Assembly: GCA_949284695.1 (NCBI GenBank)
Contig: CASDWJ010000001.1
Location: 1-50,560 of the forward strand
Direction: 5' to 3'
From: an uncultured Christensenella sp.
Lineage (GTDB): Bacteria > Bacillota > Clostridia > Christensenellales > UBA3700
Length of the DNA: 50,560 nt
In this document: in pieces, positions 1 through 8,976 of the stretch
Numbering within the stretch: the stretch's first letter is position 1
How the letters are laid out: every line of letters starts with the position of its first letter
Translations under genes and position numbers: made by a program
The notes under the pieces: generated by a model
Told to the model about the DNA's origin: nothing
The model's database searches: none
What the model saw: only the letters and a program-made list of their open reading frames with translations

Positions 1-1262
1 AAAGAGAACTGCACGAGAGGACGAAGGCGTACCGAAAGCAGGAAATCGAAAACGTCGTCTATGAGATTGAAATTGTATTCCGCTTCCCCTTTAGGGCCTT
101 CGGAGTATACCATCATGTCGTCGTCGAGGATGCTGTGCATCTTTATATATCTGAAAGGAGCGTTTTGTTGCAGGCGGCGCAGGTCTTCTCTTATCCTTTC
201 TTCAAGAAGCTCGTGCGCGCGGCTCACTCCGATAAAAGAGCGGCAATTGTGTCCGAGGAGGGGAGCGTTCTTATCGACCGATATACTGACCGCGTTCGAT
301 TCTGCAGCCGCGCCCGGAGCTGCGGTTATTCCGGACTGTAAGGAGTTTTCCTGGATAAAGTCGGAAATGTAGCTGCGAGTTATATGAGGGTCGCAGTTTA
401 TATAATTGACAGTCTGTTCCTGTCTTACGAAATTGAAAGGTTCCTGGTGGGAGCGTTTTCTCCAGTTGCTGGGAAGTTCTCCGTATTCCTCTTTGAAGGC
501 CGAGACGAAAGCGCGGGTATTCGGAAAGCCGTTTTTTTCTGCAATGCTTTCTATGGATATGCCGGGAGAGATAAGGTCGTTGGCGGCGTGATAAAGCCTG
601 GTGGTGCGTATATATCTGCTTACAGTGACCCCCATGCAGCTTTTAAAGAACTTTGAAAGGTAGGGGACGGTCAGATAAACTTCGCCCGCTATCGTTTCAA
701 GGCTGAGATCTTCTGTATATCTGTCGTTGATTATGGAAAGAATACTGCTTAGACGATCCAGCTTGCGCGCTTCTTCGCTCCCCCTTCTTACGGTGTCGGT
801 AGCGAACGAAGCATAAAGCTCGTATACCAGCCTGTAGCAAAGCGAAAGGTTGAGAACGTCTACGTATTGACCTCCCTGAAGGTTTACTCTGAGAAGGTCG
901 GCAACGACGGATTTGAGAGTATTGAATTTTTCGGGGCTGTCGGCGCCGTTGCTGACGCAATCGAAATAAGCCTGTCTTACGTTTTCGGGAAGCCCGGGGA
1001 GAAGTTCGAGTTTGAGGTGCAGCGTGACCATGGTTGCGTCTTCGCTGTGAAGTTCGTGTATTCCGTTGGGGTTGATAAGCATCACGTCGCCTACTGAAAG
1101 ATTATGGGTCTCGTCTGAAAGTTTGACTGTGACGTCTCCGTGTACGACGAAAACTATTTCGAGAGACTGGTGCCAGTGTCTGCCCACGTTTCCCAGACGG
1201 TTGATGGACAGGTTGAGCGGTACGTTCTTGGGGAAAGAGATGATTTCGTGGTTGAATTTCAT
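1..1262 (-). CDS. AraC-family regulator with C-terminal GH39-like domain (partial)
   Basis: The gene reads leftward from an ATG at 1262 and runs off the window edge, so about 420 codons are seen and the C-terminus is missing. Residues 1-150 look like a cupin sensor (HWHQSLEIVFVVHGDV). About residues 190-285 form the paired helix-turn-helix of AraC proteins (YLSKFFKSCMGV, then GFPNTRAFVSAFKEEYG). After about residue 300 the sequence resembles the glycoside hydrolase 39 segment fused to some AraC regulators (FRYIKMHSILDDDM, FDFLLSVRLRPLVQFS). A GAGG ribosome binding site lies 8 nt before the start. It is divergent from the sugar transport operon, so I infer that it controls that operon in response to the imported glycan. 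Whether the GH39-like part is catalytic or only binds sugar cannot be seen, because the segment is cut. Confidence 0.85.
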   Translation of the reverse strand, partial: MKFNHEIISFPKNVPLNLSINRLGNVGRHWHQSLEIVFVVHGDVTVKLSDETHNLSVGDVMLINPNGIHELHSEDATMVTLHLKLELLPGLPENVRQAYFDCVSNGADSPEKFNTLKSVVADLLRVNLQGGQYVDVLNLSLCYRLVYELYASFATDTVRRGSEEARKLDRLSSILSIINDRYTEDLSLETIAGEVYLTVPYLSKFFKSCMGVTVSRYIRTTRLYHAANDLISPGISIESIAEKNGFPNTRAFVSAFKEEYGELPSNWRKRSHQEPFNFVRQEQTVNYINCDPHITRSYISDFIQENSLQSGITAAPGAAAESNAVSISVDKNAPLLGHNCRSFIGVSRAHELLEERIREDLRRLQQNAPFRYIKMHSILDDDMMVYSEGPKGEAEYNFNLIDDVFDFLLSVRLRPLVQFS

Positions 1263-1298
1263 GCATTATACCTCAAAAAATTAATTTTCCTTAGTTCA

Positions 1299-1327
1299 AT
1301 ATTAGTAAATTTTTAACTGCAAATCAA
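1299..1327 (-). promoter_or_regulatory. Probable promoter of the AraC regulator gene
   Basis: On the minus strand TTGATT (1327-1322) and TAATAT (1304-1299) are separated by 17 bp in AT-rich DNA, about 37 bp upstream of the start codon. Confidence 0.45.
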
Positions 1328-1395
1328 TATTTTTTGTCGAAATTTAAAAATTTTACAAAAAATCAGTTAAAAAATTGCTTTACAGGGGTGCGATT

Positions 1396-1425
1396 ATGAC
1401 GTTTAAATTTAATTTAGCCTATGAT
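1396..1425 (+). promoter_or_regulatory. Probable promoter of the sugar transport operon
   Basis: A -10 box TATGAT at 1420-1425 has a -35-like ATGACG at 1396-1401 (18-bp spacer), just before the transporter ATPase start at 1453. The 190-bp divergent region is AT-rich and is the natural place for AraC sites, but I see no clear repeated operator. Confidence 0.45.
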
Positions 1426-1452
1426 ATACTGAGCTTGCGAGGGAAGGGAATT

Positions 1453-3036
1453 ATGGAAAAAACTCTATTTATTCAAACGGTCGGTCTGACCAAAAAATTC
1501 GGCGACGTAGTTGCCGTGGACAACGTCGATATGGACGTATTCAAGGGCGAAATTCGCGGACTGATAGGCGAAAACGGTTCGGGAAAGTCGACCATTTCCT
1601 CAATGATTAGCGGAATACACACCATCACTTCGGGAAAGATTTTGCTTGACGGCAAGGAGTTCAGACCGTCGGGCGCTCTCGACGCGCGCAATCATAAGAT
1701 ATCCATGATAGTCCAGGAGATGGGCACGATAGACGGTCTTACTGTTGCGGAAAATATTTTCCTCGGAGAAGAAGGAAAGTTCGGCAAGGCGGGATTCGTC
1801 AACCGCGCGAAGATGAACGCGGAGGCGGCGAAGGCGCTCGCCAAGATAGGACTTGAAAGGATAAGACCCGAGGACAGTATCAACGCATATTCTTTCGAGG
1901 ACAGAAAGCTGGTCGAGATAGCGAGAGCAGTCTATTACGATCCTGAGCTTTTCATAGTAGACGAGACGACCACCGCGCTTTCTCAGGACGGCAGAGATAT
2001 AATCCATTCTCTTATGCGCCAGATGAGAGACACTGGCAAGGCAGTGCTTTTTATATCCCACGATCTTCCCGAACTCATGGAGATATGCGACGCGCTGACC
2101 ATACTGAGAGACGGAAAGCTGATCGCTACGATTGAAAGAAAAGATTTTGACGAGGACAAGATAAAGCAGACTATGGTCGGCAGAGTGATAGAAGGCAACT
2201 ATTACAGAAGCGACTACGATTTCTCTTGCTCGAATGAAGTTATGCTCGAGGTAAAGGACGTTGAAGCGGGACTTCTGAAAGATCTTAACGTCACCGTACA
2301 CGCCGGAGAGATAGTCGGCATAGGCGGTCTGTCGGGCGGAGGTATGCACGACGTGGGTAAGGTTATGTTCGGCATGCTTAAACTCAGAAAAGGGCAGGTC
2401 ACCGCTTACGCTCCCGCGAAATACACGCTTAAGGAGAAAATGAAGAAATCCGTTTCGGCTCTGACCAAAAAGCCGTTTGACGTAGAAAAGCCCGTAGTGC
2501 CTTACGATATCCGTTCGATAAAAGACGCCCTCAGCGCGAATATCGGATATATCAGCAAGGACAGAGACAAGGAAACGCTTATACTGCAGGCGTCGATAAA
2601 GGACAACCTTACGCTGTCTGCGCTGGATGAGCTTGCGGTATGCGGAATAATCACGCCTTGGGCTGAGAAGAAATTCGCAAAGAAGCAGGTTGAAGGGCTG
2701 CGTATAAAATGTTCGTCTATGCGTCAGCCGGTAAAAGAACTCAGCGGCGGCAATAAGCAGAAGGTTTCCTTCGGCAAGTGGATAGGAAAGGACAGTAAGA
2801 TACTCGTGTTCGACAGCCCGACCAGAGGCGTCGACGTAGGCGTAAAGACAACAATGTACCAGTTGCTTTACAGGCTCAAGAAGGAGGGCTACGCGATAGT
2901 GATAATATCCGAAGAACTCCCCGAACTTATAGGTATGAGCGACAGGATGCTGATAGTAAAGGACGGAGAGGTCACCAAGGAATTCACCCGTTCGCCAGAG
3001 CTTAAAGAAAGCGACGTGATAGGATATATGATTTAG
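1453..3036 (+). CDS. Sugar ABC transporter ATPase, RbsA/MglA type
   Basis: This 527-residue protein has two fused nucleotide-binding domains, the layout of ribose/galactose ATPases. Domain 1 has an intact Walker A (GENGSGKST), but its signature is unusual (YSFEDRKLVEIARAV) before Walker B (LFIVDETTTAL). Domain 2 has no usable Walker A (GIGGLSGGGMHD), yet keeps a canonical signature (LSGGNKQKVSFGKW) and Walker B (ILVFDSPTRGVDVG); this asymmetry is normal for the family. I start at ATG 1453 rather than an upstream in-frame ATG because the family N-terminus (MEKTLFIQTVGLTKKFG) begins there, behind a GGGAAGGG stretch. It is the first gene of the operon, with the permease 8 nt downstream. Substrate is unknown; a mono- or disaccharide is likely. 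Confidence 0.93.
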   Translation: MEKTLFIQTVGLTKKFGDVVAVDNVDMDVFKGEIRGLIGENGSGKSTISSMISGIHTITSGKILLDGKEFRPSGALDARNHKISMIVQEMGTIDGLTVAENIFLGEEGKFGKAGFVNRAKMNAEAAKALAKIGLERIRPEDSINAYSFEDRKLVEIARAVYYDPELFIVDETTTALSQDGRDIIHSLMRQMRDTGKAVLFISHDLPELMEICDALTILRDGKLIATIERKDFDEDKIKQTMVGRVIEGNYYRSDYDFSCSNEVMLEVKDVEAGLLKDLNVTVHAGEIVGIGGLSGGGMHDVGKVMFGMLKLRKGQVTAYAPAKYTLKEKMKKSVSALTKKPFDVEKPVVPYDIRSIKDALSANIGYISKDRDKETLILQASIKDNLTLSALDELAVCGIITPWAEKKFAKKQVEGLRIKCSSMRQPVKELSGGNKQKVSFGKWIGKDSKILVFDSPTRGVDVGVKTTMYQLLYRLKKEGYAIVIISEELPELIGMSDRMLIVKDGEVTKEFTRSPELKESDVIGYMI

Positions 3037-3044
3037 GAGGACTT

Positions 3045-4103
3045 ATGAAGACGGATAAGGAAAAGAAAGTTTTAGTCCCTGCGGAAGCGACCGTTGAAGA
3101 GACCTCCGCGGAATGCGTAGAGAAAAGGAAGTTTACGGGCGCAGACGTCTGGCAGTTCGCAAAGTCGCAGAAGAACTCTCTGATCAGATACGGCGCGTTC
3201 GTTCTCGTTCTTATCGTATTCGCGATAACGACGGGAGGAAAGCTGTTCTCTACGTACAACATGAAGAGCATAATAAGTCAGGTCACGCCTCTTCTTATAA
3301 TGTCGGTAGGACTTATCTTCGTATTCGCTCACGGCGGCATGGATATCTCAGTCGGCGCGGTCGTGGGACTTTGTTCGTTGCTGTCGGTATACGTTTTAAA
3401 CGACACGGGTTCGCTGTTTTTAGTACTTTTAACATGCATTGCGGTATCCGTTGCCTGCTATATCATAAACGGAGGATCGTCGATATTTTTCAAGATAATG
3501 AGCACGATATCCTCTCTCGCGATAATGTTCGCGGCGCGCGGCATAGTCACATACAACGTATCCCGCACAGAGGATACGATAAGATTTTCAGACAGTTCTC
3601 TCGTAAAGCTGTTTTCAGACAACTACGGATTTATGATAGCTTCGTGCGTGATAATCGTGCTTATTTGCAAAGTGCTGTTCGACTATACGAAGCTGGGCAA
3701 GCAGGCTAAGGCGACAGGCGACAATCCGCTGGGCGCGGCACAGAGCGGAGCCAACGTGAACCTTATTAAAATTCTGTGCTACGTAGTGGCGGGCGTATGC
3801 GTCGGAATAGCTTCTGTGTTCGCGATAGCACGTGTCGGCAGCGTTTCCGAGAATATGGGCAGCGGCAGAGAAATGGACGTTCTTATCGCGCTTATCCTGG
3901 GCGGCATGACACTGTCGGGCGGCACCAGATCCAAACTCAGTGCCGCTGTTATAGGAAGCATTACCTACGTGCTTCTGTCAAACGGACTTTCAATAAGCGG
4001 CGTACCTACCAATTATATTTCGCTGGTAAAGGGAATACTTTTCCTGCTGATAGTCGTGCTCACGCTCAGACAGAGCAGAAACATCAGGGAACTTCCCAGA
4101 TAA
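3045..4103 (+). CDS. Sugar ABC transporter permease, RbsC family (first)
   Basis: A 352-residue multi-pass membrane protein with a hydrophilic N-terminal extension of about 45 residues. It carries the RbsC-family patterns FAHGGMDISVGAVVGL and, near the C-terminus, LILGGMTLSGGTRSKLSAAV. Its partner permease is at 5378. A TTAGGAGGA ribosome binding site precedes the ATG. Its position between the ATPase and the binding protein supports sugar import across the cytoplasmic membrane, with the two permeases probably forming a heterodimer. Confidence 0.92.
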   Translation: MKTDKEKKVLVPAEATVEETSAECVEKRKFTGADVWQFAKSQKNSLIRYGAFVLVLIVFAITTGGKLFSTYNMKSIISQVTPLLIMSVGLIFVFAHGGMDISVGAVVGLCSLLSVYVLNDTGSLFLVLLTCIAVSVACYIINGGSSIFFKIMSTISSLAIMFAARGIVTYNVSRTEDTIRFSDSSLVKLFSDNYGFMIASCVIIVLICKVLFDYTKLGKQAKATGDNPLGAAQSGANVNLIKILCYVVAGVCVGIASVFAIARVGSVSENMGSGREMDVLIALILGGMTLSGGTRSKLSAAVIGSITYVLLSNGLSISGVPTNYISLVKGILFLLIVVLTLRQSRNIRELPR

Positions 4104-4114
4104 AAAAGAACTTC

Positions 4115-4129
4115 TGCCGCAAGGCGGCA
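4115..4129 (+). promoter_or_regulatory. Small intercistronic hairpin before the binding-protein gene
   Basis: TGCCGC (4115-4120) and GCGGCA (4124-4129) form a 6-bp stem with an AAG loop and no T run. It sits in the 50-nt gap before the binding protein, whose own AAGGAGG follows. It could be an mRNA processing or stability element. Confidence 0.4.
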
Positions 4130-4153
4130 AACAAATAAAAAGGAGGAAAAACA

Positions 4154-5305
4154 ATGAAAAAGAGGATCATCGGCATAATGCTCATAATAGTGCTCGTAGT
4201 ATCGCTCGCGGTAACCGTTGCCGCCTGCAACAACTCAAATAAGACAAAGATCGGCGTTATGCTTTACAACTTCACAGATATTCAGGGTACCGAGATAAAG
4301 TCGTACTGCGAATATCTCGAAAAGAACTTTGACGTAGAATTCGTATACGAAGCCGTAGGCTCAAACGACGAAGCTCACATCAGCGGACTTCAGAACCTGC
4401 TCAGTCAGGGTTGTAACGCGGTGATAAGCGGTTACGACACTGCGCTCAGCAGAAGCATCGCGATGTGCGAAGACGCGGGCGCTTATTATGCTGTGCTTCT
4501 TGGAGAAGTGTCCAAATATGAATATCTCGAAGAGAACGGCTATCAGCCCACCCTCGTCGAAGGTATGGACAGCAAATATTTCCTGGGCGGCGTGACTCAG
4601 TTCGGCGGCGATCCCGAAACTGTCGGCGTAGCTTACGCTGAAGCGGCTTACGCAGCGGGACTCAAGAAGATAGGCGCTATCTCGTTCCCGACCTTCACGT
4701 TTAAGGACGGCGAGACCATCTACAATTCTTTCAAGACCAAGCTGGCTGAACTCGATCCGACCGCTAATGTATACGAGCTGCAGACCTTTATGTATACTCA
4801 GGAGCTTTGCGAAGCCGAAGTCACCAAACTTCTGACCAATCATCCCGACGTTGAAGCGGTACTCGGTCTTGGTAGCGGACTCGATTATATCTATCCCGCT
4901 CTGCAGAACGCAGGAAGCAACGCTAAACTTCTCGCTCTCGGTTACAACAACACGGTCGAAAGCCTGCTCTCTCAGGGTAAACTTCTTACCGCGGGAACAA
5001 ACAACTATACTCAGTGCGTGGCGAGCGTGTTCGTCCGTATTTGGGACGCGCTCAACGGAAAGAGCTTCGCGGATCAGGGAGAGGACGATATCAACGGTAT
5101 CGCAGGATATCCGATAATCACGTCTTCGGCTGACCTTGCGGATTTCAAGAGCTATATCATTCCTTCCGACAAGGCTAACGGCTCTATCACCGCAGAAGAA
5201 CTCAAGAACGCTATGGTAACGTACAACGAAAACGCTACCTGGGCAGCTCTCAACGAACTCACCGGCAGAACGCTTGCCGAGATCAAAGAGGCAAGAGCGG
5301 CGTAA
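4154..5305 (+). CDS. Sugar-binding lipoprotein of the ABC transporter
   Basis: A 383-residue RbsB-type periplasmic-binding-fold protein. It starts with a lipoprotein signal (basic MKKR, hydrophobic core, lipobox VAAC with Cys25), so it should be tethered outside the membrane. The mature part begins with the family strand KIGVMLYNFTD and holds two lobes (GCNAVISGYDTALSRS, then VEAVLGLGSGLDYIYPAL). A strong AAAGGAGG site precedes it. It is flanked by a small hairpin upstream and a very stable hairpin downstream, which fits the higher expression usually needed for binding proteins. Ligand unknown. Confidence 0.93.
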   Translation: MKKRIIGIMLIIVLVVSLAVTVAACNNSNKTKIGVMLYNFTDIQGTEIKSYCEYLEKNFDVEFVYEAVGSNDEAHISGLQNLLSQGCNAVISGYDTALSRSIAMCEDAGAYYAVLLGEVSKYEYLEENGYQPTLVEGMDSKYFLGGVTQFGGDPETVGVAYAEAAYAAGLKKIGAISFPTFTFKDGETIYNSFKTKLAELDPTANVYELQTFMYTQELCEAEVTKLLTNHPDVEAVLGLGSGLDYIYPALQNAGSNAKLLALGYNNTVESLLSQGKLLTAGTNNYTQCVASVFVRIWDALNGKSFADQGEDDINGIAGYPIITSSADLADFKSYIIPSDKANGSITAEELKNAMVTYNENATWAALNELTGRTLAEIKEARAA

Positions 5306-5325
5306 TAAACCGCAAAACAATACGA

Positions 5326-5352
5326 CCGACGGCGGCGGAAAACCGCCGTCGG
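5326..5352 (+). promoter_or_regulatory. Stable intercistronic hairpin after the binding-protein gene
   Basis: CCGACGGCGG (5326-5335) pairs perfectly with CCGCCGTCGG (5343-5352) around a 7-nt loop. There is no T run, so it is not a classical terminator. It lies between the binding protein and the second permease and probably protects the upstream mRNA 3' end, allowing excess binding protein over permease. Confidence 0.6.
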
Positions 5353-5377
5353 ATGAAGAGGCAAGAGGGTAAGGATT

Positions 5378-6385
5378 ATGAAAACCAAACTGATAAAGAC
5401 GGGCGTAGGATTTTTGAAATCTTTGATCTTCCCGGTCGGAATGTATCTTTTATTTCTGATAATCACGACGGCGTCGGGTAAGAGCGGATATTTTTCTTCG
5501 AACGCTTTCAACTACATTTTCGGTCAGAGCGTGCTTTCGACAGTGGTAGCGCTTGCGATCGCGATACCGCTCAGCGGCGGGAGATGGGATTTCGCGACAG
5601 GCACGATAGCGGTGCTCGGAGGCATCATAGGTACCAACCTCGGCATAGCCATGGGGCTAAACTCGATAGGGATCCTCGCGCTTATGATAATCGTCTGCGT
5701 GGCTCTCGCTGTGATAGAAGGTCTTTTGTATATCTTCACCAGAGTATCTACGATAATCGTATCCCTGGGCGTAGTAATGATCTACGAAGCGCTTACCAAC
5801 GTGCTCTTCGACGGACAGGGCGCTCAGCTGTACACCCACCCCGATCTCATAGTAATAGCTCAGGCTCCGTGGAGCTATGTTATACTCGTCGTCGTAATGG
5901 CGCTCGTATATTTCTTCCTAGGACACACGAGATTCGGTTACGATACCCGTTCGCTCGGCTCCAACGCGAGACTCGCTATAAACAACGGCGTAAACGAAAA
6001 GAAAAACATATTGCTGACTTACGTTATGGTCGGCGCGCTTCTCGGCGTAGCGGCAATGCTCAACGCCGCGAAAGGAAACATTGCCCCTGCCAGCAACCTG
6101 AGTTCTACTTCGCTGATGTTCTCGTCGATGGGACCCGTGCTTATCGGACTTTTCCTTTCCAGATATTCAAATCTGCCCTTAGGCGTCTTTATGGGCGCGA
6201 TAGGCATGACCTCTATGTCGTACGGCATGGTCGTGCTGGGCATAGACAGTTCGATTCAGACCATCGTGCTGGGCGTGATAATAGTGCTTATAATGGCGTA
6301 CACCTCCAACAGCGATAAACTGAGCGGCGCAGTCGCGACTCTCAGAGCCCGCCTTTCGAAAAAGAAAACGGCGGAACAGCAATAA
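5378..6385 (+). CDS. Sugar ABC transporter permease, RbsC family (second)
   Basis: A 335-residue multi-pass membrane protein, more divergent from RbsC than the first permease. Family features include SGGRWDFATGTIAVLGGIIG early and GPVLIGLFLSRYSNLPLGVFMGA late, with about eight hydrophobic segments. AGAGGGTAAGG lies just upstream of the ATG. With the ATPase at 1453, the permease at 3045 and the lipoprotein at 4154 it completes a CUT2-type importer. Confidence 0.9.
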   Translation: MKTKLIKTGVGFLKSLIFPVGMYLLFLIITTASGKSGYFSSNAFNYIFGQSVLSTVVALAIAIPLSGGRWDFATGTIAVLGGIIGTNLGIAMGLNSIGILALMIIVCVALAVIEGLLYIFTRVSTIIVSLGVVMIYEALTNVLFDGQGAQLYTHPDLIVIAQAPWSYVILVVVMALVYFFLGHTRFGYDTRSLGSNARLAINNGVNEKKNILLTYVMVGALLGVAAMLNAAKGNIAPASNLSSTSLMFSSMGPVLIGLFLSRYSNLPLGVFMGAIGMTSMSYGMVVLGIDSSIQTIVLGVIIVLIMAYTSNSDKLSGAVATLRARLSKKKTAEQQ

Positions 6386-6398
6386 AAATTTAACTACT

Positions 6399-8105
6399 AT
6401 GGACTACACGGTTTTTTCACGCAAGCCGTTCAACCTGAGCGGCAAGCAGACGGAAAAGATAAAAGAAATATACGCTTCTATGGATATCGATGACAAGATA
6501 GGACAGCTCTTCTTCGTCGTAGGGTACAGACAGGACGAAGAGTTTCTGAAAGAGGTGGCTTCCGGACTGCGCGTAGGCGGACTTATGTGCCGCAGTATGA
6601 GCGCAGAGCAGGTCACGGGCACCGTTTCGATATTGCAGAAAAACGCAAAGATACCTCTTCTTATCGCGGCTAACCTCGAGGCCGGCGCAAACGGCATAGT
6701 CAGCGAAGGCACTAAGGTCGCTTCTCAGATGGCGGTCGCGGCTACGGGAGATAAGAATAACGCCTACGAACTGGGAAGGATATGCGCCGAAGAGGGCGCG
6801 GCGGTAGGCGCGAATTACGCGTTTGCCCCCGTATGCGATATAGATCTCAATTTCCGCAATCCGATAACCAACACGAGGACTTACGGTGCGGATCCCGCGA
6901 TAGTAGCAGATTGCGCGAGCGAATACGCAAGGGCGTGCAGAGAACGGGGAATGTGTTATTCGGTAAAGCATTTCCCGGGCGACGGCGTGGACGAAAGGGA
7001 TCAGCATTTAGTGACTTCTGTCAACTCTCTTTCAGTCGGAGAGTGGGACAAGACCTACGGCGCGATCTACAAAAGACTGATAGACGAGGGCGCGCCGACG
7101 GTAATGGTCGGGCATATCGCGATGCCTGCCTACGAAAAGGTCCTTTGCCCCGATATAAAGGACGAAGACATATTGCCCGCGTCGCTTTCAAAGAATCTTT
7201 TAAACGGACTTCTGAGAGAAAAACTCGGGTTTAACGGACTGATTATCACGGACGCTACGACGATGGCGGGCTTCAACGTTGCAATGAGCCGCGACGAAGC
7301 GGTGCCTGGAGCGATAGCCGCGGGTTGCGATATGTTCCTGTTCACGAAAAACATGAAAGAAGACTTCGCGTTCATGAAAGCGGGAATAGAGCGCGGCGCG
7401 ATAACTCCCGAAAGACTTGAAGAAGCTGTAATGAGAGTGCTTGCGCTCAAAGAGAGTATGGGGTTGTTCGATAAAAACAACGTTCCGGATCCCGCAACCG
7501 CTTTGAAGAAAATAGCCACTGAAAGGAACAAACAAAGCGCGCGTAAGATAGCGGACGAGTCGATGACTCTCGTGAAGTGCGAAAAAGGCGTACTGCCGAT
7601 AGACAAGAAAAAGATAAAGAAGATAACCGTTTACGGCATAGAGGGCGGAGCGAACGCACTGGGATACGCACGCGAAAACGGACTTGTACCCGGGTTCTGC
7701 GAACTTCTCCGCGCCGAAGGATTCGAGGTTTCGGTATTCGAAACGGCGGGCGTTTACGAAGGATTGCAGTCGTCGTTCGAAAGCGTTAAGGAAAGCGCGG
7801 ATATGATGATATACCTTTGCAATCTCGCTACGAAGTCCAATCAGACTACTGTCAGGATAGAGTGGATGAACCCGATGGGTATCAACGTGCCGATATACGT
7901 AAAGAGCATTCCTACCGTATTCGTATCGCTTGAGAACCCTTACCATCTGCTCGACGTGCCGAGGGTCAGGACTTATATAAATACGTATGGCGTCAACGAT
8001 TCGACGCTCGGACTGCTGGTCGATAAACTTGTCGGGAAATCGAAGTTTAAAGGAAAGTCGCCCGTAGACGCGTTCTGCGGCAAGTGGGATGCAAAACTCA
8101 GCTGA
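6399..8105 (+). CDS. Glycoside hydrolase family 3, NagZ-like
   Basis: A 568-residue GH3 enzyme without a signal peptide, so it should act in the cytoplasm on imported oligosaccharide. The NagZ-type motif is at residues 190-203 (KHFPGDGVDERDQH): Lys190/His191 bind substrate, and Asp201/His203 match the Asp-His acid/base dyad of beta-N-acetylglucosaminidases. The nucleophile is Asp285 in LIITDATTMAGF. The usual second Gly-His of KH-x-PG-H-G is Gly-Asp here. A C-terminal alpha/beta domain from about residue 385 resembles GH3 domain 2. No clear ribosome binding site precedes the ATG, and translation may be coupled to the permease 13 nt upstream. A beta-glucosidase or beta-xylosidase cannot be excluded, but the dyad favours a hexosaminidase or a NagZ-like phosphorylase. 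Confidence 0.88.
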   Translation: MDYTVFSRKPFNLSGKQTEKIKEIYASMDIDDKIGQLFFVVGYRQDEEFLKEVASGLRVGGLMCRSMSAEQVTGTVSILQKNAKIPLLIAANLEAGANGIVSEGTKVASQMAVAATGDKNNAYELGRICAEEGAAVGANYAFAPVCDIDLNFRNPITNTRTYGADPAIVADCASEYARACRERGMCYSVKHFPGDGVDERDQHLVTSVNSLSVGEWDKTYGAIYKRLIDEGAPTVMVGHIAMPAYEKVLCPDIKDEDILPASLSKNLLNGLLREKLGFNGLIITDATTMAGFNVAMSRDEAVPGAIAAGCDMFLFTKNMKEDFAFMKAGIERGAITPERLEEAVMRVLALKESMGLFDKNNVPDPATALKKIATERNKQSARKIADESMTLVKCEKGVLPIDKKKIKKITVYGIEGGANALGYARENGLVPGFCELLRAEGFEVSVFETAGVYEGLQSSFESVKESADMMIYLCNLATKSNQTTVRIEWMNPMGINVPIYVKSIPTVFVSLENPYHLLDVPRVRTYINTYGVNDSTLGLLVDKLVGKSKFKGKSPVDAFCGKWDAKLS

Positions 8106-8117
8106 GGAGGAAAAGAT

Positions 8118-8975
8118 ATGAAATTTTTTACAGTAAATATAGACGACAATGCACAGCTTGACGCATATATACCAGACGACGCCGAATACCCCAGAGAGGA
8201 CTTGAAGCGTCCCGCGGCGGTGATATGCCCCGGCGGAGGTTACGCGTTCGTATCTAAGGACGAAGGAGAACCCGTGGCATTCGCTTTTCTCAAGGAGGGC
8301 TATGCGGCGTTCGTTCTCAGATATTCTACGGGCATAGAAAATCCGTTTCCGACTGCGCTGAGGCAACTGGCAAAATCTATAAAATACGTCCGCGACAATG
8401 CGGATGCGCTTAAAGTGATTAAGGATGACGTTACCGTCGCAGGCTTTTCGGCAGGCGGAAACCTTGCGCTTTCTTCTGCGGTGTATTGTGAGGATAAAGT
8501 TATGCTGGACGGCATAGGCAGTACTGAGGAAGTAAGACCCGACGCGATCGTGCTGGGTTATCCTGCCGTCACGCTGATGCCGGTAAAGCGCAAGGGTGAA
8601 TGCAAGATAGATCCTGAACTCATGAAACGCTTCGCGGGTCCTACGATAAGACAGATATTGCTGGGCAAGACGGATTGCAACGAAGAAGAATACGCGTCTT
8701 TGAATCTGCTGAATAAATTGCATAAAAATATGCCGCCTGTGTTCGTATGGGGCACTTATGACGATCAGATAATTCCCGTAGAAGATCTTACGGGATTGGC
8801 TTCTGGTCTCAAAAAACTGGGCGTTTCGTGCGAATTGCATATGTTCGAAAAAGGCGGGCACGGTATGTCTTTGGGCACCGGTGTAGTGAAAAGCGAAGAA
8901 GAGATAAAAGGAAATCACGTTGCGAAATGGTTCAGGCTGGCGATACTATGGCTGGAAGAACGCAGGAGGAAATAA
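8118..8975 (+). CDS. Alpha/beta-hydrolase, probable acetyl (xylan) esterase
   Basis: A 285-residue cytoplasmic alpha/beta-hydrolase of the BD-FAE/acetylesterase type. It shows the oxyanion segment CPGGGYAFVS, the nucleophile elbow VAGFSAGGNLA, the acid in VWGTYDDQIIP and the histidine in KGGHGMSLG. GCTGAGGAGG lies 8 nt before the ATG and overlaps the GH3 stop. Its place between the GH3 enzyme and beta-phosphoglucomutase suggests removal of acyl groups from the imported glycan or its fragments. Confidence 0.88.
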   Translation: MKFFTVNIDDNAQLDAYIPDDAEYPREDLKRPAAVICPGGGYAFVSKDEGEPVAFAFLKEGYAAFVLRYSTGIENPFPTALRQLAKSIKYVRDNADALKVIKDDVTVAGFSAGGNLALSSAVYCEDKVMLDGIGSTEEVRPDAIVLGYPAVTLMPVKRKGECKIDPELMKRFAGPTIRQILLGKTDCNEEEYASLNLLNKLHKNMPPVFVWGTYDDQIIPVEDLTGLASGLKKLGVSCELHMFEKGGHGMSLGTGVVKSEEEIKGNHVAKWFRLAILWLEERRRK

Positions 8976-8976
8976 C

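Noticed and set aside
7200-8918. 572-residue open frame opposite the GH3 and esterase genes
   Set aside because: Opposite two enzymes with intact catalytic motifs; no start signals.
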